Assembly: GCF_902459525.1 (NCBI RefSeq)
Contig: NZ_LR699166.1
Location: 2,244,501-2,308,500 of the forward strand
From: Sideroxydans sp. CL21
GTDB taxonomy: Bacteria; Pseudomonadota; Gammaproteobacteria; Burkholderiales; Gallionellaceae
Length of the DNA stretch: 64,000 bases
Direction: 5' to 3'
Both the position numbers and the translations under genes were made by a program. Below are positions 17,820-26,485 of this stretch, in pieces; position 1 is the first letter of the stretch, and every line of letters begins with the position of its first letter. The notes beneath the pieces were generated by a model, which saw only the letters and a list, made by a program, of their open reading frames with translations, did no database searches and had not been told where the DNA came from.

Positions 17820-19481
17820 TCACCAGTTACGGAATTGCCTGGGCGGGTCGTACAGGCCGCCGGAGGCATACACCAGATCCTTGACGCTGCGCGCGGCAAG
17901 CAAGTCGCGCGTCGCGTCGCTCTTTCGGATACCCATATCTTCCGGCCGGCGGATGATGCCGCGGTCGCGCAGGTTCTCCACCATGCGCAGGTCGCGCGCC
18001 ATGCCGACCGGCGTGTAGCCCGCCACGCCGCGGATGGCCTGTTCGCGCTCCTGTGGCGTCCGGCACAGCAGCAGGTTGGCAATGCCCTCCTCGGTGATGA
18101 TGTGGGTCATGTCCTCGCCGTAGATCATCACTGGCGGCAGTTCCATGTTCGCCGTCGCTGCAAGATCCCAGGCGTCGAGGCGCTCGACGAATGCCGGTTC
18201 CATATGCTCGCGGAACGTCTCCACGATCTGCACGACCAGTTTCTGTCCGCGCGGCATCGCGATGTCGCCGCGTCCTTCACGTCCGGCACGCAACCAGGCT
18301 GGCGAGGCATGGCGGCGTCCGCGCGCATCGGCGCCCATGTTGGGCGCCCCGCCGAATCCGGCGATGCGTCCCTTGGTCGCGGTCGAGCTGTTGCCCTGCA
18401 GGTCGATCTGCAGGGTCGAGCCGATGAACAGGTCGCAGGCGTAATGACCGGCGGCCTGGCAGAAGGCACGGTTGGAGCGCATCGAACCGTCCGCCCCGGT
18501 AAAGAAAATATCGGATCGCGCGGCGGTGTAGCGCTCCATGCCGACCTCGGAACCGAAGGAATGCACCGATTCGACGAAGCCGGCTTCGATCGCGGGGATC
18601 AGCGTCGGATGTGGGTTCAGCGCCCAGTGGGTGCATATCTTCCCTTTGAGCCCCAGGTCTGCAGCGTAAGTCGGGAGCAGCAATTCGATCGCCGCGGTAT
18701 CGAAACCGATGCCGTGATTGAGGCGCTTGATGCCGTATTCGGCATACAGTCCCTTGATCGCGATCATGCCCATCAGCACCTGGATCTCGGTGATCTGCGC
18801 CGGATCGCGGGTGAACAATGGCTCGATGTAATGCGGCGTCGGCGCCTTGACGACGAAGTCCACCCAGTCGGAGGGGATGTCCACGCGCGGCAACTTGTCC
18901 ACGATCTCGTTGACCTGGGCGATAACGATCCCGCCCTTGAAGGCCGTCGCCTCGACGATGGCCGGCGTGTCCTCGGTATTGGGCCCCGTATAGAGGTTGC
19001 CCTCGCGGTCGGCTGCCTGCGCCGCAATCAGCGCGACCCGCGGCGTCAGATCGACGAAATAGCGCGCGAACAATTCGAGATAAGTATGGATCGCACCGAT
19101 CGCGATCTTCCTGCTTTCCACCAGGCGTGCCAGGCGCGCGGCCTGCGGGCCGGAGAAAGAGAAGTCGATGCGGCTCACCTGCCCCCGTTCGATCAGGTCG
19201 ATATGCTCGGGCAGTGCCAGCACCGACTGCACCAGGTGCAGGTCGCGCAGCTGCATAGGATCGGTCTTGATCAGGCTGCGCGCAAGGAAGTCCGCCTGTT
19301 TCTGGTTGTTGCCCTCGATGCAGACGCGGTCTCCCGGTTCGATCACGGCCTCAAGCAATTGCACGATTTGCTCTGCTGGCACGATGCAACCGGAAGCCAG
19401 GCGCCCCGCTCTGGCAAGGCGTGCGGCACGGTTGCGCGCCAGATTGTCCCAGCGCTTCGCGGAAGTGTCCGGCGCGTTCAT
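17820..19481 (-). CDS. mdcA: malonate decarboxylase alpha subunit (acetyl-S-ACP:malonate ACP transferase)
   Basis: The 553-aa alpha subunit exchanges the acetyl group on MdcC for malonate, giving acetate and malonyl-S-MdcC. Family signatures include IEGNNQKQADFLARSL near residue 65, GFDTAAIELLLPTYA, SVHSFGSEVGMERY and the C-terminal EEGIANLLLCRT. Length agrees with known MdcA. The ATG at 19481 (MNAPDTSAKRWDNLARNR) follows a GGGAAAA site and lies 25 nt after the dctM stop; upstream in-frame codons overlap dctM and are excluded. It is the first decarboxylase gene after the transporter. Confidence 0.95.
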   Translation of the reverse strand: MNAPDTSAKRWDNLARNRAARLARAGRLASGCIVPAEQIVQLLEAVIEPGDRVCIEGNNQKQADFLARSLIKTDPMQLRDLHLVQSVLALPEHIDLIERGQVSRIDFSFSGPQAARLARLVESRKIAIGAIHTYLELFARYFVDLTPRVALIAAQAADREGNLYTGPNTEDTPAIVEATAFKGGIVIAQVNEIVDKLPRVDIPSDWVDFVVKAPTPHYIEPLFTRDPAQITEIQVLMGMIAIKGLYAEYGIKRLNHGIGFDTAAIELLLPTYAADLGLKGKICTHWALNPHPTLIPAIEAGFVESVHSFGSEVGMERYTAARSDIFFTGADGSMRSNRAFCQAAGHYACDLFIGSTLQIDLQGNSSTATKGRIAGFGGAPNMGADARGRRHASPAWLRAGREGRGDIAMPRGQKLVVQIVETFREHMEPAFVERLDAWDLAATANMELPPVMIYGEDMTHIITEEGIANLLLCRTPQEREQAIRGVAGYTPVGMARDLRMVENLRDRGIIRRPEDMGIRKSDATRDLLAARSVKDLVYASGGLYDPPRQFRNW

Positions 19482-19506
19482 GATGTTTTCCCAAAGCTCA
19501 TGGCGA

Positions 19507-20862
19507 TCACTTGGTGCTGAGTCCGTACACTGCATCAGGGAAGCCGGTGGCGATCGAGGGGAAGATGCAGATCAGCAGCACCGCAAACATCATCAGGGCG
19601 ACGAAGGGCACCACTCCCCAGATGATGTCCTTCAGCGGAATGTCCGGCGCGATGTTCTTGATGACGAAAATGTTGAGCCCCACTGGCGGGTGGATCAGTC
19701 CCATCTCCATGACGATGGTCATGACCACGCCGAACCAGATCAGGTCGAAACCGGCTGCCTTGAGCGGCGGCAATATGATCGGTGCCGTCATCAGGATGAT
19801 CGATACCGGCGGCAGGAAGAAACCCAGCACCACGACCATCAGCAAAATCACGCTCAGCAACGCCCACTTGGACAGGCTCAGTGCGACGATTGCTTCCGCC
19901 GCGGACTGGCTGATATGCAGGTAGCTCATAACATAGGAGTAGAGCAACGACATGCCGATGATGAACATCAGCATGGTCGACTCCTTCAGCGTGCTGGACA
20001 GGATGGGCTTGAGCTGCGACGGCCTCCACATCCGGTAGATGACCGCGATCAGGCACAACGCCAGGAGTCCGCCCAGACCGGCGGTCTCGGAAGGTGTGGC
20101 GAATCCGCCGTAAAGTGCAACCATGACGCCGACCAGCAGGGTGACAAACGGAACGACACGGGGCAGCAGCCTGAATTTGTCGTAGAGCGTTAATGTCATG
20201 GCATCGAGATAGGGTGATTTTTTGCCGCCGTGATTGTAGGTGTCGAGCGCTTCCTTGTATTCTTTCTTGTAGCGGAATGCCGCATAGCCGGAGAACAGGA
20301 CCACCATCAAAATTCCTGGGCCGATCCCGGCCAGGAACAGCCTGCCCAGGGACTGCTCGGCTGCGACAGAGAACAGGATCATCACGATGGACGGTGGTAG
20401 CAGGATGCCGAGCGTGCCGCCGGCCGCGATGATGCCTGCCGCGAAACGCGGCGAATAGCCGCGTGCGCGCATCTCCGGGATGCCCGCGCTGCCGATGGCG
20501 GAACAGGTGGCCGGGCTGGAACCGGACATGGCGGCGAACAATGCGCTCGCGAACACGTTCGCGATGCCCAGACCACCGGGGATCTTGTGCATCCAGGCAT
20601 GGATGGCCAAATAGAGGTCGGCGCCGGCGCGCGACTTGCCGATGGCCGCGCCCTTGAGGATGAAGAGAGGAACCGACAACAGTGTGATGTTGGCCATCTC
20701 TTCATAGACGTTCAGCGTGACCGTATCCAGCGACGATCCCGGCATGAAGATGAACATGAACAGGACAGCGATACTGCCCAGGGCAAATGCGATCGGCATG
20801 CCCGAGAACATGAATATCAGGGTGCCAAGCCCGTAAAGTACCCCAATGATTCCGACGCTCAA
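19507..20862 (-). CDS. dctM: TRAP transporter large permease (DctM)
   Basis: The 451-aa membrane protein has about twelve helices and TRAP-M signatures: FSGMPIAFALG at the N-terminus, ATCSAIGSAGIPEM, GILLPPSIVMILF, and HPPVGLNIFVI near the end. It forms the transport channel with DctQ. The start is a TTG at 20862, which overlaps the dctQ stop as TTGA and has an ideal GGAGAGG site; no ATG fits. Context with mdc genes makes malonate the likely substrate, replacing the MdcLM or MdcF carriers found in other mdc operons. Confidence 0.92.
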   Translation of the reverse strand: MSVGIIGVLYGLGTLIFMFSGMPIAFALGSIAVLFMFIFMPGSSLDTVTLNVYEEMANITLLSVPLFILKGAAIGKSRAGADLYLAIHAWMHKIPGGLGIANVFASALFAAMSGSSPATCSAIGSAGIPEMRARGYSPRFAAGIIAAGGTLGILLPPSIVMILFSVAAEQSLGRLFLAGIGPGILMVVLFSGYAAFRYKKEYKEALDTYNHGGKKSPYLDAMTLTLYDKFRLLPRVVPFVTLLVGVMVALYGGFATPSETAGLGGLLALCLIAVIYRMWRPSQLKPILSSTLKESTMLMFIIGMSLLYSYVMSYLHISQSAAEAIVALSLSKWALLSVILLMVVVLGFFLPPVSIILMTAPIILPPLKAAGFDLIWFGVVMTIVMEMGLIHPPVGLNIFVIKNIAPDIPLKDIIWGVVPFVALMMFAVLLICIFPSIATGFPDAVYGLSTK

Positions 20863-21416
20863 TTTGCCTCTCCTTTGGTCTTCAACGCGATCAATATCTG
20901 CAGCAGCATCTGTATGCAAAGCAAAGTCATCCCTGCGGCCATCAAGCCGTAAGGTATCCACAGGGGCGGCCCCCAGGTCGAGGAGGTCGTCTGTCCCTCG
21001 ACGACAGCTTCATGCAGCATGCTCCAGGTCTTGTAAGTAAAGAATGTGCAGAACGCCAGTGAAGCAATGTCGCAGAACAGCAGGCGCAACCGGTTGGCCG
21101 CGGGTGAGAAGAATCCCTCCAGCGCGCTGATGCCGATATGTCCGCGTTCCGACTGCACAAATGCGGCGCACATGAACACGGCCCCGATCAACAGGAAAAC
21201 TGAGACTTCGTCCTGCCAATCGGTGGGCAACTTCAGGAAATAACGCATTACCACGCTCAGTGTGAGAACCAGGCAGGCAGCCAGCAGTGCCAGCATGGAC
21301 ACAAACAGCACGTAACTGTTGATCTTCGCCTGCCAATTGACCAGCGTTCCCAGCACACCCCCGACTTGCGGGGTCAGGGCAGGCTTGCGGCCTTCCAGAT
21401 CAACTCCGTGGCTCAC
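20859..21416 (-). CDS. dctQ: TRAP transporter small permease (DctQ)
   Basis: This 185-aa protein has four predicted helices and the DctQ pattern VVMRYFLKLPTDWQDEVSVFLL at helix 2-3. The small subunit bridges the periplasmic binding protein and the large permease. The start is a GTG overlapping the dctP stop as GTGA, and its stop overlaps the dctM TTG. The N-terminal 30 residues are hydrophilic and cytoplasmic. Confidence 0.92.
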   Translation of the reverse strand: MSHGVDLEGRKPALTPQVGGVLGTLVNWQAKINSYVLFVSMLALLAACLVLTLSVVMRYFLKLPTDWQDEVSVFLLIGAVFMCAAFVQSERGHIGISALEGFFSPAANRLRLLFCDIASLAFCTFFTYKTWSMLHEAVVEGQTTSSTWGPPLWIPYGLMAAGMTLLCIQMLLQILIALKTKGEAN

Positions 21417-22438
21417 AACAACTTCTCGGCCAGAGTAAGAATATGCGCACAGCTCTCGCTCTTCTCACCATAGTTTTTCCATGCCGTTTCACGGGCGATC
21501 GCCTGCCATTTTTTGACCGAAGCGTCCGACAGGTCATAGGCTTTTCCACCAGCCTTTTGATATACCGTCGCGACTGCTTGGTCGTCGGCTTTAGCCTGTT
21601 CCATGGCGAATTTCTCCATCTCGGCGCCTATCGTCATGATCAGGTCCTGCTGGGCCTTGGGAAGCTGGTCGAACACCGACTTCGAGATCATCAGCGGTTC
21701 CAGCATGAACCAGTAGGTCTTGCCGCGACCGGTAGTCAGGTGCTTTGCAACTTCTTCCAGGCGGAAGGAGATCAGGCTGGTCGATGAAGTCATCGCGGCA
21801 TCCAGTGCGCCGGTTTGCATCGCGGCATAGATCTCGTTGGAGGGCATATCCAGCACCGCTGCACCGGCTGCCTTGAGCACCATGTCCATTTCCTTGCTGC
21901 CGCCGCGGATCTTCAAGCCCTTGGCATCCGACGGATCGACGATCGGCGCGGTGCGGCTTGCAACACCGCCCGCCTGCCATATCCAACTCACGATGATCAC
22001 ACCCTTGTTGGCCAGCACTTCAGACAGGGCTTTGCCGACTTCGGCATTCTTCCATTTCGCAGCCTGCTCGTAGGAGGTGACCATGCCGGGCATCAGGCCG
22101 ATATTCGTTTCCGGGACTTCGCCGCCGGCATAGTTGAGCGGTACCAGCGACATATCCAGTGCGCCTTTTCTCAGGGCGCTGAACTGTGCATTGGTCTTCA
22201 TGAGCGAGGACCCCGCGTACACGGTTCCTTTCAATGCCCCCCCGCTGCGCTTCTCGATCTCGGCGGCAAAGCGACGGCACAAGCGGTCGCGGAAGTCACC
22301 GGCGTCGATGGTGCCGCCGGGGAATTGGTGCGATATCTTCAGCGTCACCGGGTCGGCAGCCAAGGCCGGGCGGGTGAACAAGGCACAAAGTGAGGCTGCT
22401 GCAAAACACAGAAGAATGCTGCGACGAGTAATGGCCAT
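21413..22438 (-). CDS. dctP: TRAP transporter solute-binding protein (DctP), probable malonate binder
   Basis: This 341-aa periplasmic protein has a signal peptide (MAITRRSILLCFAAASLCALFTRPALAAD; the paired Arg raises the option of Tat export). It also carries DctP-family features such as LKISHQFPGG, GLKIRGGSKEMDMVLKAAGAAVLDMPSNEIYAAMQTGALDA, where the Arg in the KIR segment typically binds the substrate carboxylate. The start follows a GGGAG site. It is the first gene of the transporter-decarboxylase operon. Malonate as ligand is inferred from the operon. Confidence 0.92.
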   Translation of the reverse strand: MAITRRSILLCFAAASLCALFTRPALAADPVTLKISHQFPGGTIDAGDFRDRLCRRFAAEIEKRSGGALKGTVYAGSSLMKTNAQFSALRKGALDMSLVPLNYAGGEVPETNIGLMPGMVTSYEQAAKWKNAEVGKALSEVLANKGVIIVSWIWQAGGVASRTAPIVDPSDAKGLKIRGGSKEMDMVLKAAGAAVLDMPSNEIYAAMQTGALDAAMTSSTSLISFRLEEVAKHLTTGRGKTYWFMLEPLMISKSVFDQLPKAQQDLIMTIGAEMEKFAMEQAKADDQAVATVYQKAGGKAYDLSDASVKKWQAIARETAWKNYGEKSESCAHILTLAEKLL

Positions 22439-22511
22439 TGGAAATCTCCCTTTGATGTATGAACGAAACACTGGCAGGCAGTTAATTTTTACTGAAGCAA
22501 CAGCCTCTATC

Positions 22512-22659
22512 TTAAGGGCACTTCTGAAAATCCAAATTTCGTCGCAATACTGCGTTACTCACAAAAAATTACTCCTTACATATCCTGCATATGCTGCGTC
22601 GCAATTTTTTGTTCGCGCCTTGTCTTGCTTAGAACTTTGAATTTTAGAAGCGCCCTTAA
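22512..22659. mobile_element. MITE-like imperfect palindromic element, 148 bp
   Basis: The ends are inverted copies: TTAAGGGCACTTCTGAAAAT on the left and its near-reverse complement ATTTTAGAAGCGCCCTTAA on the right. Similarity continues inward, since AACAAAAAATT-type and GCGTCGCAA-type segments occur on both arms and the centre holds ATCCTGCATATGC. The whole element can therefore fold back on itself. It has no coding capacity, as expected for a miniature inverted-repeat element or a large REP-like repeat. No clear target duplication is seen beyond a possible TA. It sits between the divergent malonate promoter and dctP. Confidence 0.65.
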
Positions 22660-22684
22660 ATACCCAAAATCAATCAATAATTAC

Positions 22685-22716
22685 TTTGTATACAAAATAT
22701 CATACAATGTATGCAA
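22685..22716. promoter_or_regulatory. divergent promoter/operator of the malonate locus (MdcY-type operator)
   Basis: TTTGTATACAAA (22685-22696) is a perfect 12-bp palindrome, and CATACAATGTATG (22701-22713) a second imperfect one. The operator reported for the Acinetobacter regulator MdcY is ATTGTATACAAT, sharing the ten central bases. On the minus strand a -35 TTGCAT (22716-22711) and a -10 TATACA (22692-22687) are 18 bp apart, so the palindrome covers the -10. On the plus strand TACAAT (22703-22708) can serve as the regulator's -10. Binding here would control both directions. Confidence 0.75.
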
Positions 22717-22779
22717 TATTGACTGCCCCGGCAATTGTTGTCAATGCCATAATTTTTTAGCAGCCTCATCAGGAGCCGC

Positions 22780-23463
22780 ATGGAAAACAAGCAACGCACG
22801 TCACGGCGCTCGGAACAAATGGGCGATCAAATCGAGGAACGCATCGTCACCGGCGTCTATCCGCCGGGCATGCGCCTGGACGAGACCGAACTGGCAAACA
22901 GCTTCGGCGTGTCCCGTACTCCGATCCGCGAAGCGCTTATCCAGCTGGCATCCGCGGGCCTGGTAGAGATACGGCCGCGGCGCGGGGCGATCGTCGCCGA
23001 AATCGCGCAGAACCGGCTGTATGAGATGTTCGAAGTGATGGCCGAACTGGAGGCCATGTGCGGACGCCTCGCTGCACGCCGTATCACACACCCGGAACAA
23101 CAGGCACTCATGGCTGCCCACCAAGCCTGCGAAGCAGCCCAAAAGGCGAACGACCCGGACTCCTACTACCAGTTGAACGAGCAGTTCCACCAGTTGCTAT
23201 ACGCGGCAAGCCATAACGGGTTTCTGGAAGAACAGGCGAACGCCCTGGGTAAACGCTTGAGGCCGTACCGGCGCCTCCAGCTTCGCGTCCGGGACCGGAT
23301 GAATTCCTCATTCGCGGAACATGCCGGAATCGTCGAAGCGATCCTCGCACAGGATGGCGAACTTGCGGCGACGCGCATCACCGCCCATGTCGTCGTGCAA
23401 GGACAACGCTTCGCCGATCTGGTCGCCACATTGCCGATGCTCGGCGGTCCCAGTCGCGGATAG
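22780..23463 (+). CDS. mdcY: GntR/FCD-family transcriptional regulator of malonate genes (MdcY-like)
   Basis: The 227-aa protein has an N-terminal winged HTH (residues about 10-75, with LANSFGVSRTPIREALIQLASAGLVEIRPRRGAIV) and an all-helical FCD effector domain. The FCD domain keeps metal-binding-type residues (D..., NEQFHQLLY, EHAGIVEAI). FCD GntR proteins usually repress and release DNA on binding a carboxylate, here probably malonate or malonyl-CoA. It is transcribed divergently from dctPQM-mdc, and the intervening palindromes match the MdcY operator, which supports the name. Confidence 0.85.
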   Translation: MENKQRTSRRSEQMGDQIEERIVTGVYPPGMRLDETELANSFGVSRTPIREALIQLASAGLVEIRPRRGAIVAEIAQNRLYEMFEVMAELEAMCGRLAARRITHPEQQALMAAHQACEAAQKANDPDSYYQLNEQFHQLLYAASHNGFLEEQANALGKRLRPYRRLQLRVRDRMNSSFAEHAGIVEAILAQDGELAATRITAHVVVQGQRFADLVATLPMLGGPSRG

Positions 23464-23611
23464 ACCGGTGACAATATGGTCATAACCGCCCGATGCGTGG
23501 GCACCAAGCAGTCAACAACTCAGCCGCAAACTGGTGTAAGGTTTGATAAACTTTAGCCATCCGGTCGCAATTGATCCCTGATAAATACCGGAAATCAAAG
23601 CAGGAGGTGAT

Positions 23612-24694
23612 ATGTTGCGCAATTCCCTTTGCACCATTGCCGTTACTTCCATTCTTGCCGGATGCGCCACGAAGCCGGTCGAGATAGACAACACCCCGCT
23701 CCACGCCACCGCCGTCATAGAACGGCAGATCGTCAACAACGGGATCAAAGGGTTCTTCCCGACCGAAAGCACCGAGCAGAATTTTGTGCGCAGCAATATG
23801 CGACGGGACGAATCGATGTTCAAGGGGACGGGCACATTCTCGGGCTATCTGATCGGAAAGAAATCCGGAACGAAAATTTCTCGCATCGACCGCAACCTGC
23901 AGTGGCAGCTAGATACCGAAAAGCAGGAATACACTGAATGTCCCCTGAAGGGCTGCGCCGAAACCGCAAAACGGGCGCCCCCCAAGCAGAATGATACCGA
24001 GCAGCCTCCAAAGGCGCAGCATGAATCCGGTTGTACCATGACGATTGCGAACACGAGTTTCACCGTAAAGTCGACCGGACAGAAAAAAACCATCAACGGT
24101 TTTGACACCGACGAATACCAGGTCGCCTGGGTAGTCAAACTGCGTGACAACACCGCGCGCAATTCGACCAGCACCATGAATATGGATATCTGGACGACAC
24201 CGGTAAACCGCTCCATGCGGGATGCTCTGGATATGGAAGAGAGCTATGCCCGTGCCTATGCGGGAGCTGTTGCCAATACCGTCAAGCAGCAAATCCTCCC
24301 GTCCGATGCCGCCAAATTGATCTCGGCCTATATGTCCAGCTCCCTGAAGCAGGCCGACCTCAAGGCCTTCCTGGATGCCGGCAGGCAAATGGAAAAGATC
24401 AAGGGATATCCGATCTCAACTCATCTTGAATGGAACATGGCTGGCAACGCCTGCGCCGCCAAGGAAACGAAAAAAGAATCTTCCAGCCAGGAATCGATCC
24501 CTTCCGGCACAAGCGGGTTGGTCTCCAGCCTCACCGGGATGTTCGTGAAGAAGAAAACCGACGAGGCGATGAAAGAGGCCGATGGCGAACCGATACTATC
24601 GTTCACCGTCGAAGTGAAGTCGCTCAAGCTTGATCAACTGCACGACAGCCTCTTCACGGTGCCCGAGAGTTACCGTTTAGTATCAGGGCAATAA
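23612..24694 (+). CDS. lipoprotein of unknown function (360 aa)
   Basis: The precursor has a lipoprotein signal with lipobox LAGC (Cys18). The mature protein is soluble, polar, mixed alpha/beta, with a Lys/Pro-rich linker (residues about 118-140) after a paired-Cys segment (ECPLKGC). No catalytic motif stands out; segments such as TFSGYLIGKKSGTKISRIDRNLQWQLD and KTINGFDTDEYQVAW recall uncharacterised secreted proteins that may form beta-sandwich domains. An AGGAGGTGAT Shine-Dalgarno, close to perfect, precedes the ATG. It is monocistronic, with an inverted repeat just downstream. Confidence 0.75.
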   Translation: MLRNSLCTIAVTSILAGCATKPVEIDNTPLHATAVIERQIVNNGIKGFFPTESTEQNFVRSNMRRDESMFKGTGTFSGYLIGKKSGTKISRIDRNLQWQLDTEKQEYTECPLKGCAETAKRAPPKQNDTEQPPKAQHESGCTMTIANTSFTVKSTGQKKTINGFDTDEYQVAWVVKLRDNTARNSTSTMNMDIWTTPVNRSMRDALDMEESYARAYAGAVANTVKQQILPSDAAKLISAYMSSSLKQADLKAFLDAGRQMEKIKGYPISTHLEWNMAGNACAAKETKKESSSQESIPSGTSGLVSSLTGMFVKKKTDEAMKEADGEPILSFTVEVKSLKLDQLHDSLFTVPESYRLVSGQ

Positions 24695-24699
24695 GGTAT

Positions 24700-24752
24700 G
24701 AATACCTGACACAGAAATAGTGCCCGGAACAGATCAGCGCAGTCAGGTATTC
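24700..24752. repeat. perfect 11-bp inverted repeat between convergent genes
   Basis: GAATACCTGAC and GTCAGGTATTC are exact inverted copies separated by 31 nt. They lie between the stops of two convergent genes. The lack of a T-run makes a classic intrinsic terminator unlikely, but the RNA hairpin could protect both 3' ends. Confidence 0.6.
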
Positions 24753-24794
24753 TTCAAGTCAGACAGTGTGCATCAAAGCTGAGTTCGCGGAAGC

Positions 24795-26288
24795 TCATTT
24801 AACGCTTGCAACAGAAATGCGCGTCTTGGGCAAACCTTTATCCAGGAAATACTGTTCGGCCACGCACACAGCTGCTTCCGGACCGGCAATATAGATGTCA
24901 CCCTGAAGAAGGTTGGTGTCACTAATATTGATATCGTTAAGCTTTTCGATCAAGGTCTTCGCGCGTTTTCCGTTTACGGAACGCAGGTCGAAACCCGCAA
25001 TATGTTCTTCATAGTGGAAATTATCCAATGCATCCCTCCATGCATGCGCAATATTCGGGAGGTAAATGTTTGTTGGACCTGATCCAAACCAGTGCAAATA
25101 TATGGCTTCGGCTTCGAGCGATAGCGCGTGTTCGATCAGACTCTTGATCGGTGCAAAGCCGGTATCGAAGGCAAAAAAGTAAAACGGCCGGGTGGATTTT
25201 TCATGCAGTATGAATTCTCCCTGCGGCCCCTCAATCTCCACCACATCATTCTGTTTGAGGTGATCAAAAACGAAATCGGAGAACAGGTTGCCGCTTTGCC
25301 TGTTTATGTGAAACAACACATTGCGGTCGTCGCAGGGACAGCTGGCGATAGGCAGCTCAGCGCTAAAAGATTGCCCGACACGCAGGGTCACGGACTGTCC
25401 TGCCAGGAAACGCAGGCGCTGGGTGCGCGGGGTCTGGAGATGCAGCAGGAGCATATCCTCATTGATAGGCCCCATCGTTTTAACATGTGCGCTGATCTGT
25501 TGAAAAGGAATGTCCTGCACACTGCCAGCCACGGCTGCTTCGATCACCACATCACTGACCGCTGTGTTGCTGCACAGGAGAATATAGCCCTGGTTCTTTT
25601 CAGACTCGGAAATCACAAAATCATGATGGCGTGTTTTCTTGACTTCACCCGACAGCACCCTGGCTTTGCATAAACCGCAATTACCACCGCTGCAGCCGTA
25701 ATTGAGCGGTATGCCGGAACGCATCGCGGCTTCCAGAAGCGAGTCGTGCCCTTCTACCAGGAAATCATGCTTGCTTGGCAATACCGTCACTTGGGCAGTG
25801 ATGATACTCAGGACAGTGTCCTTAATCGCCATCGGATTGACGAACCCCGGTTCCATAGCCAAATCAACCTCCTTCCTGATCCAAGTCTTCAGATTTTCCA
25901 TCATCGGGAGCGACTCTGCATTGAGCTGTGATTCAGCCTCTGTAATCTTGTCCCAAAGTCTTCCCAGCAGTGCATTGAATTGCTTTACCTGCCCCTGGCT
26001 GGTCGCCAGCGTCTTGCTGAGTTCGGTGATGCGCGCTGCCAGCACTTCCGCATCGGGCATGGCTCTCTCAAACACACGCTTGCCAAAAGCCCGTTCCTTG
26101 ATTTGAGCAACCCGCCTCGACTCCGCCGTATCTTCCAATTGCGCATCCGGATAGCAGACCAACAGATTTTCGACAGCAACCATCCCGTCGTGCGAAACCA
26201 GTTCGCCGCGCTGTATTTTCCTTTGCAGCTCTGTGCGGGCAACGCCGATCAATCTTGCGGCACGCGTCAGACTTAGTATTTCACTCAC
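24795..26288 (-). CDS. HTH - ferredoxin (2Fe-2S) - FAD/NAD reductase fusion protein
   Basis: The protein has an unusual domain order. Residues about 1-55 form an excisionase/MerR-type HTH (EILSLTRAARLIGVARTELQRKIQRGEL), residues about 70-165 a helical linker, and residues about 165-260 a plant-type ferredoxin with ligands in CSGGNCGLCKARVLSGEV and a later CSN. Residues about 265-500 form a ferredoxin-reductase-like FAD and NAD domain, with the nucleotide-binding region weakly conserved. Electron transfer from NAD(P)H to the cluster is expected. The DNA-binding-like head suggests a redox-controlled regulator or a protein-binding adaptor. The start may be GTG 26288 (GGA 8 nt upstream) or TTG 26300. 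Confidence 0.75.
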   Translation of the reverse strand: MSEILSLTRAARLIGVARTELQRKIQRGELVSHDGMVAVENLLVCYPDAQLEDTAESRRVAQIKERAFGKRVFERAMPDAEVLAARITELSKTLATSQGQVKQFNALLGRLWDKITEAESQLNAESLPMMENLKTWIRKEVDLAMEPGFVNPMAIKDTVLSIITAQVTVLPSKHDFLVEGHDSLLEAAMRSGIPLNYGCSGGNCGLCKARVLSGEVKKTRHHDFVISESEKNQGYILLCSNTAVSDVVIEAAVAGSVQDIPFQQISAHVKTMGPINEDMLLLHLQTPRTQRLRFLAGQSVTLRVGQSFSAELPIASCPCDDRNVLFHINRQSGNLFSDFVFDHLKQNDVVEIEGPQGEFILHEKSTRPFYFFAFDTGFAPIKSLIEHALSLEAEAIYLHWFGSGPTNIYLPNIAHAWRDALDNFHYEEHIAGFDLRSVNGKRAKTLIEKLNDINISDTNLLQGDIYIAGPEAAVCVAEQYFLDKGLPKTRISVASVK

Positions 26289-26485
26289 GCCGTATTCCAA
26301 TTTTTGTCAGACTAGTAGTCAATTCCATCTGTTGGCTGCATTATGCCCGCATATTGGCGAATCGTAGATGCCCAGCCTTCGGAGGTTCCTATCCCGCCGC
26401 ACTAAGTCTACAATCCCGTACTGCATTTGACCAAGCAGTCTTGGTTTACTATTTCGCGATATTCAACTTCAGAATAAAGGCAATT

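Noticed and set aside
17835-19520. Long plus-strand open frame (561 codons) opposite mdcA
   Set aside because: It is an antisense shadow of mdcA in high-GC sequence, with low-complexity Arg/Gly/His-rich content and no ribosome binding site.
22134-22640. Plus-strand frame running from inside dctP through the MITE-like element
   Set aside because: It is antisense to dctP and then crosses non-coding palindromic sequence.
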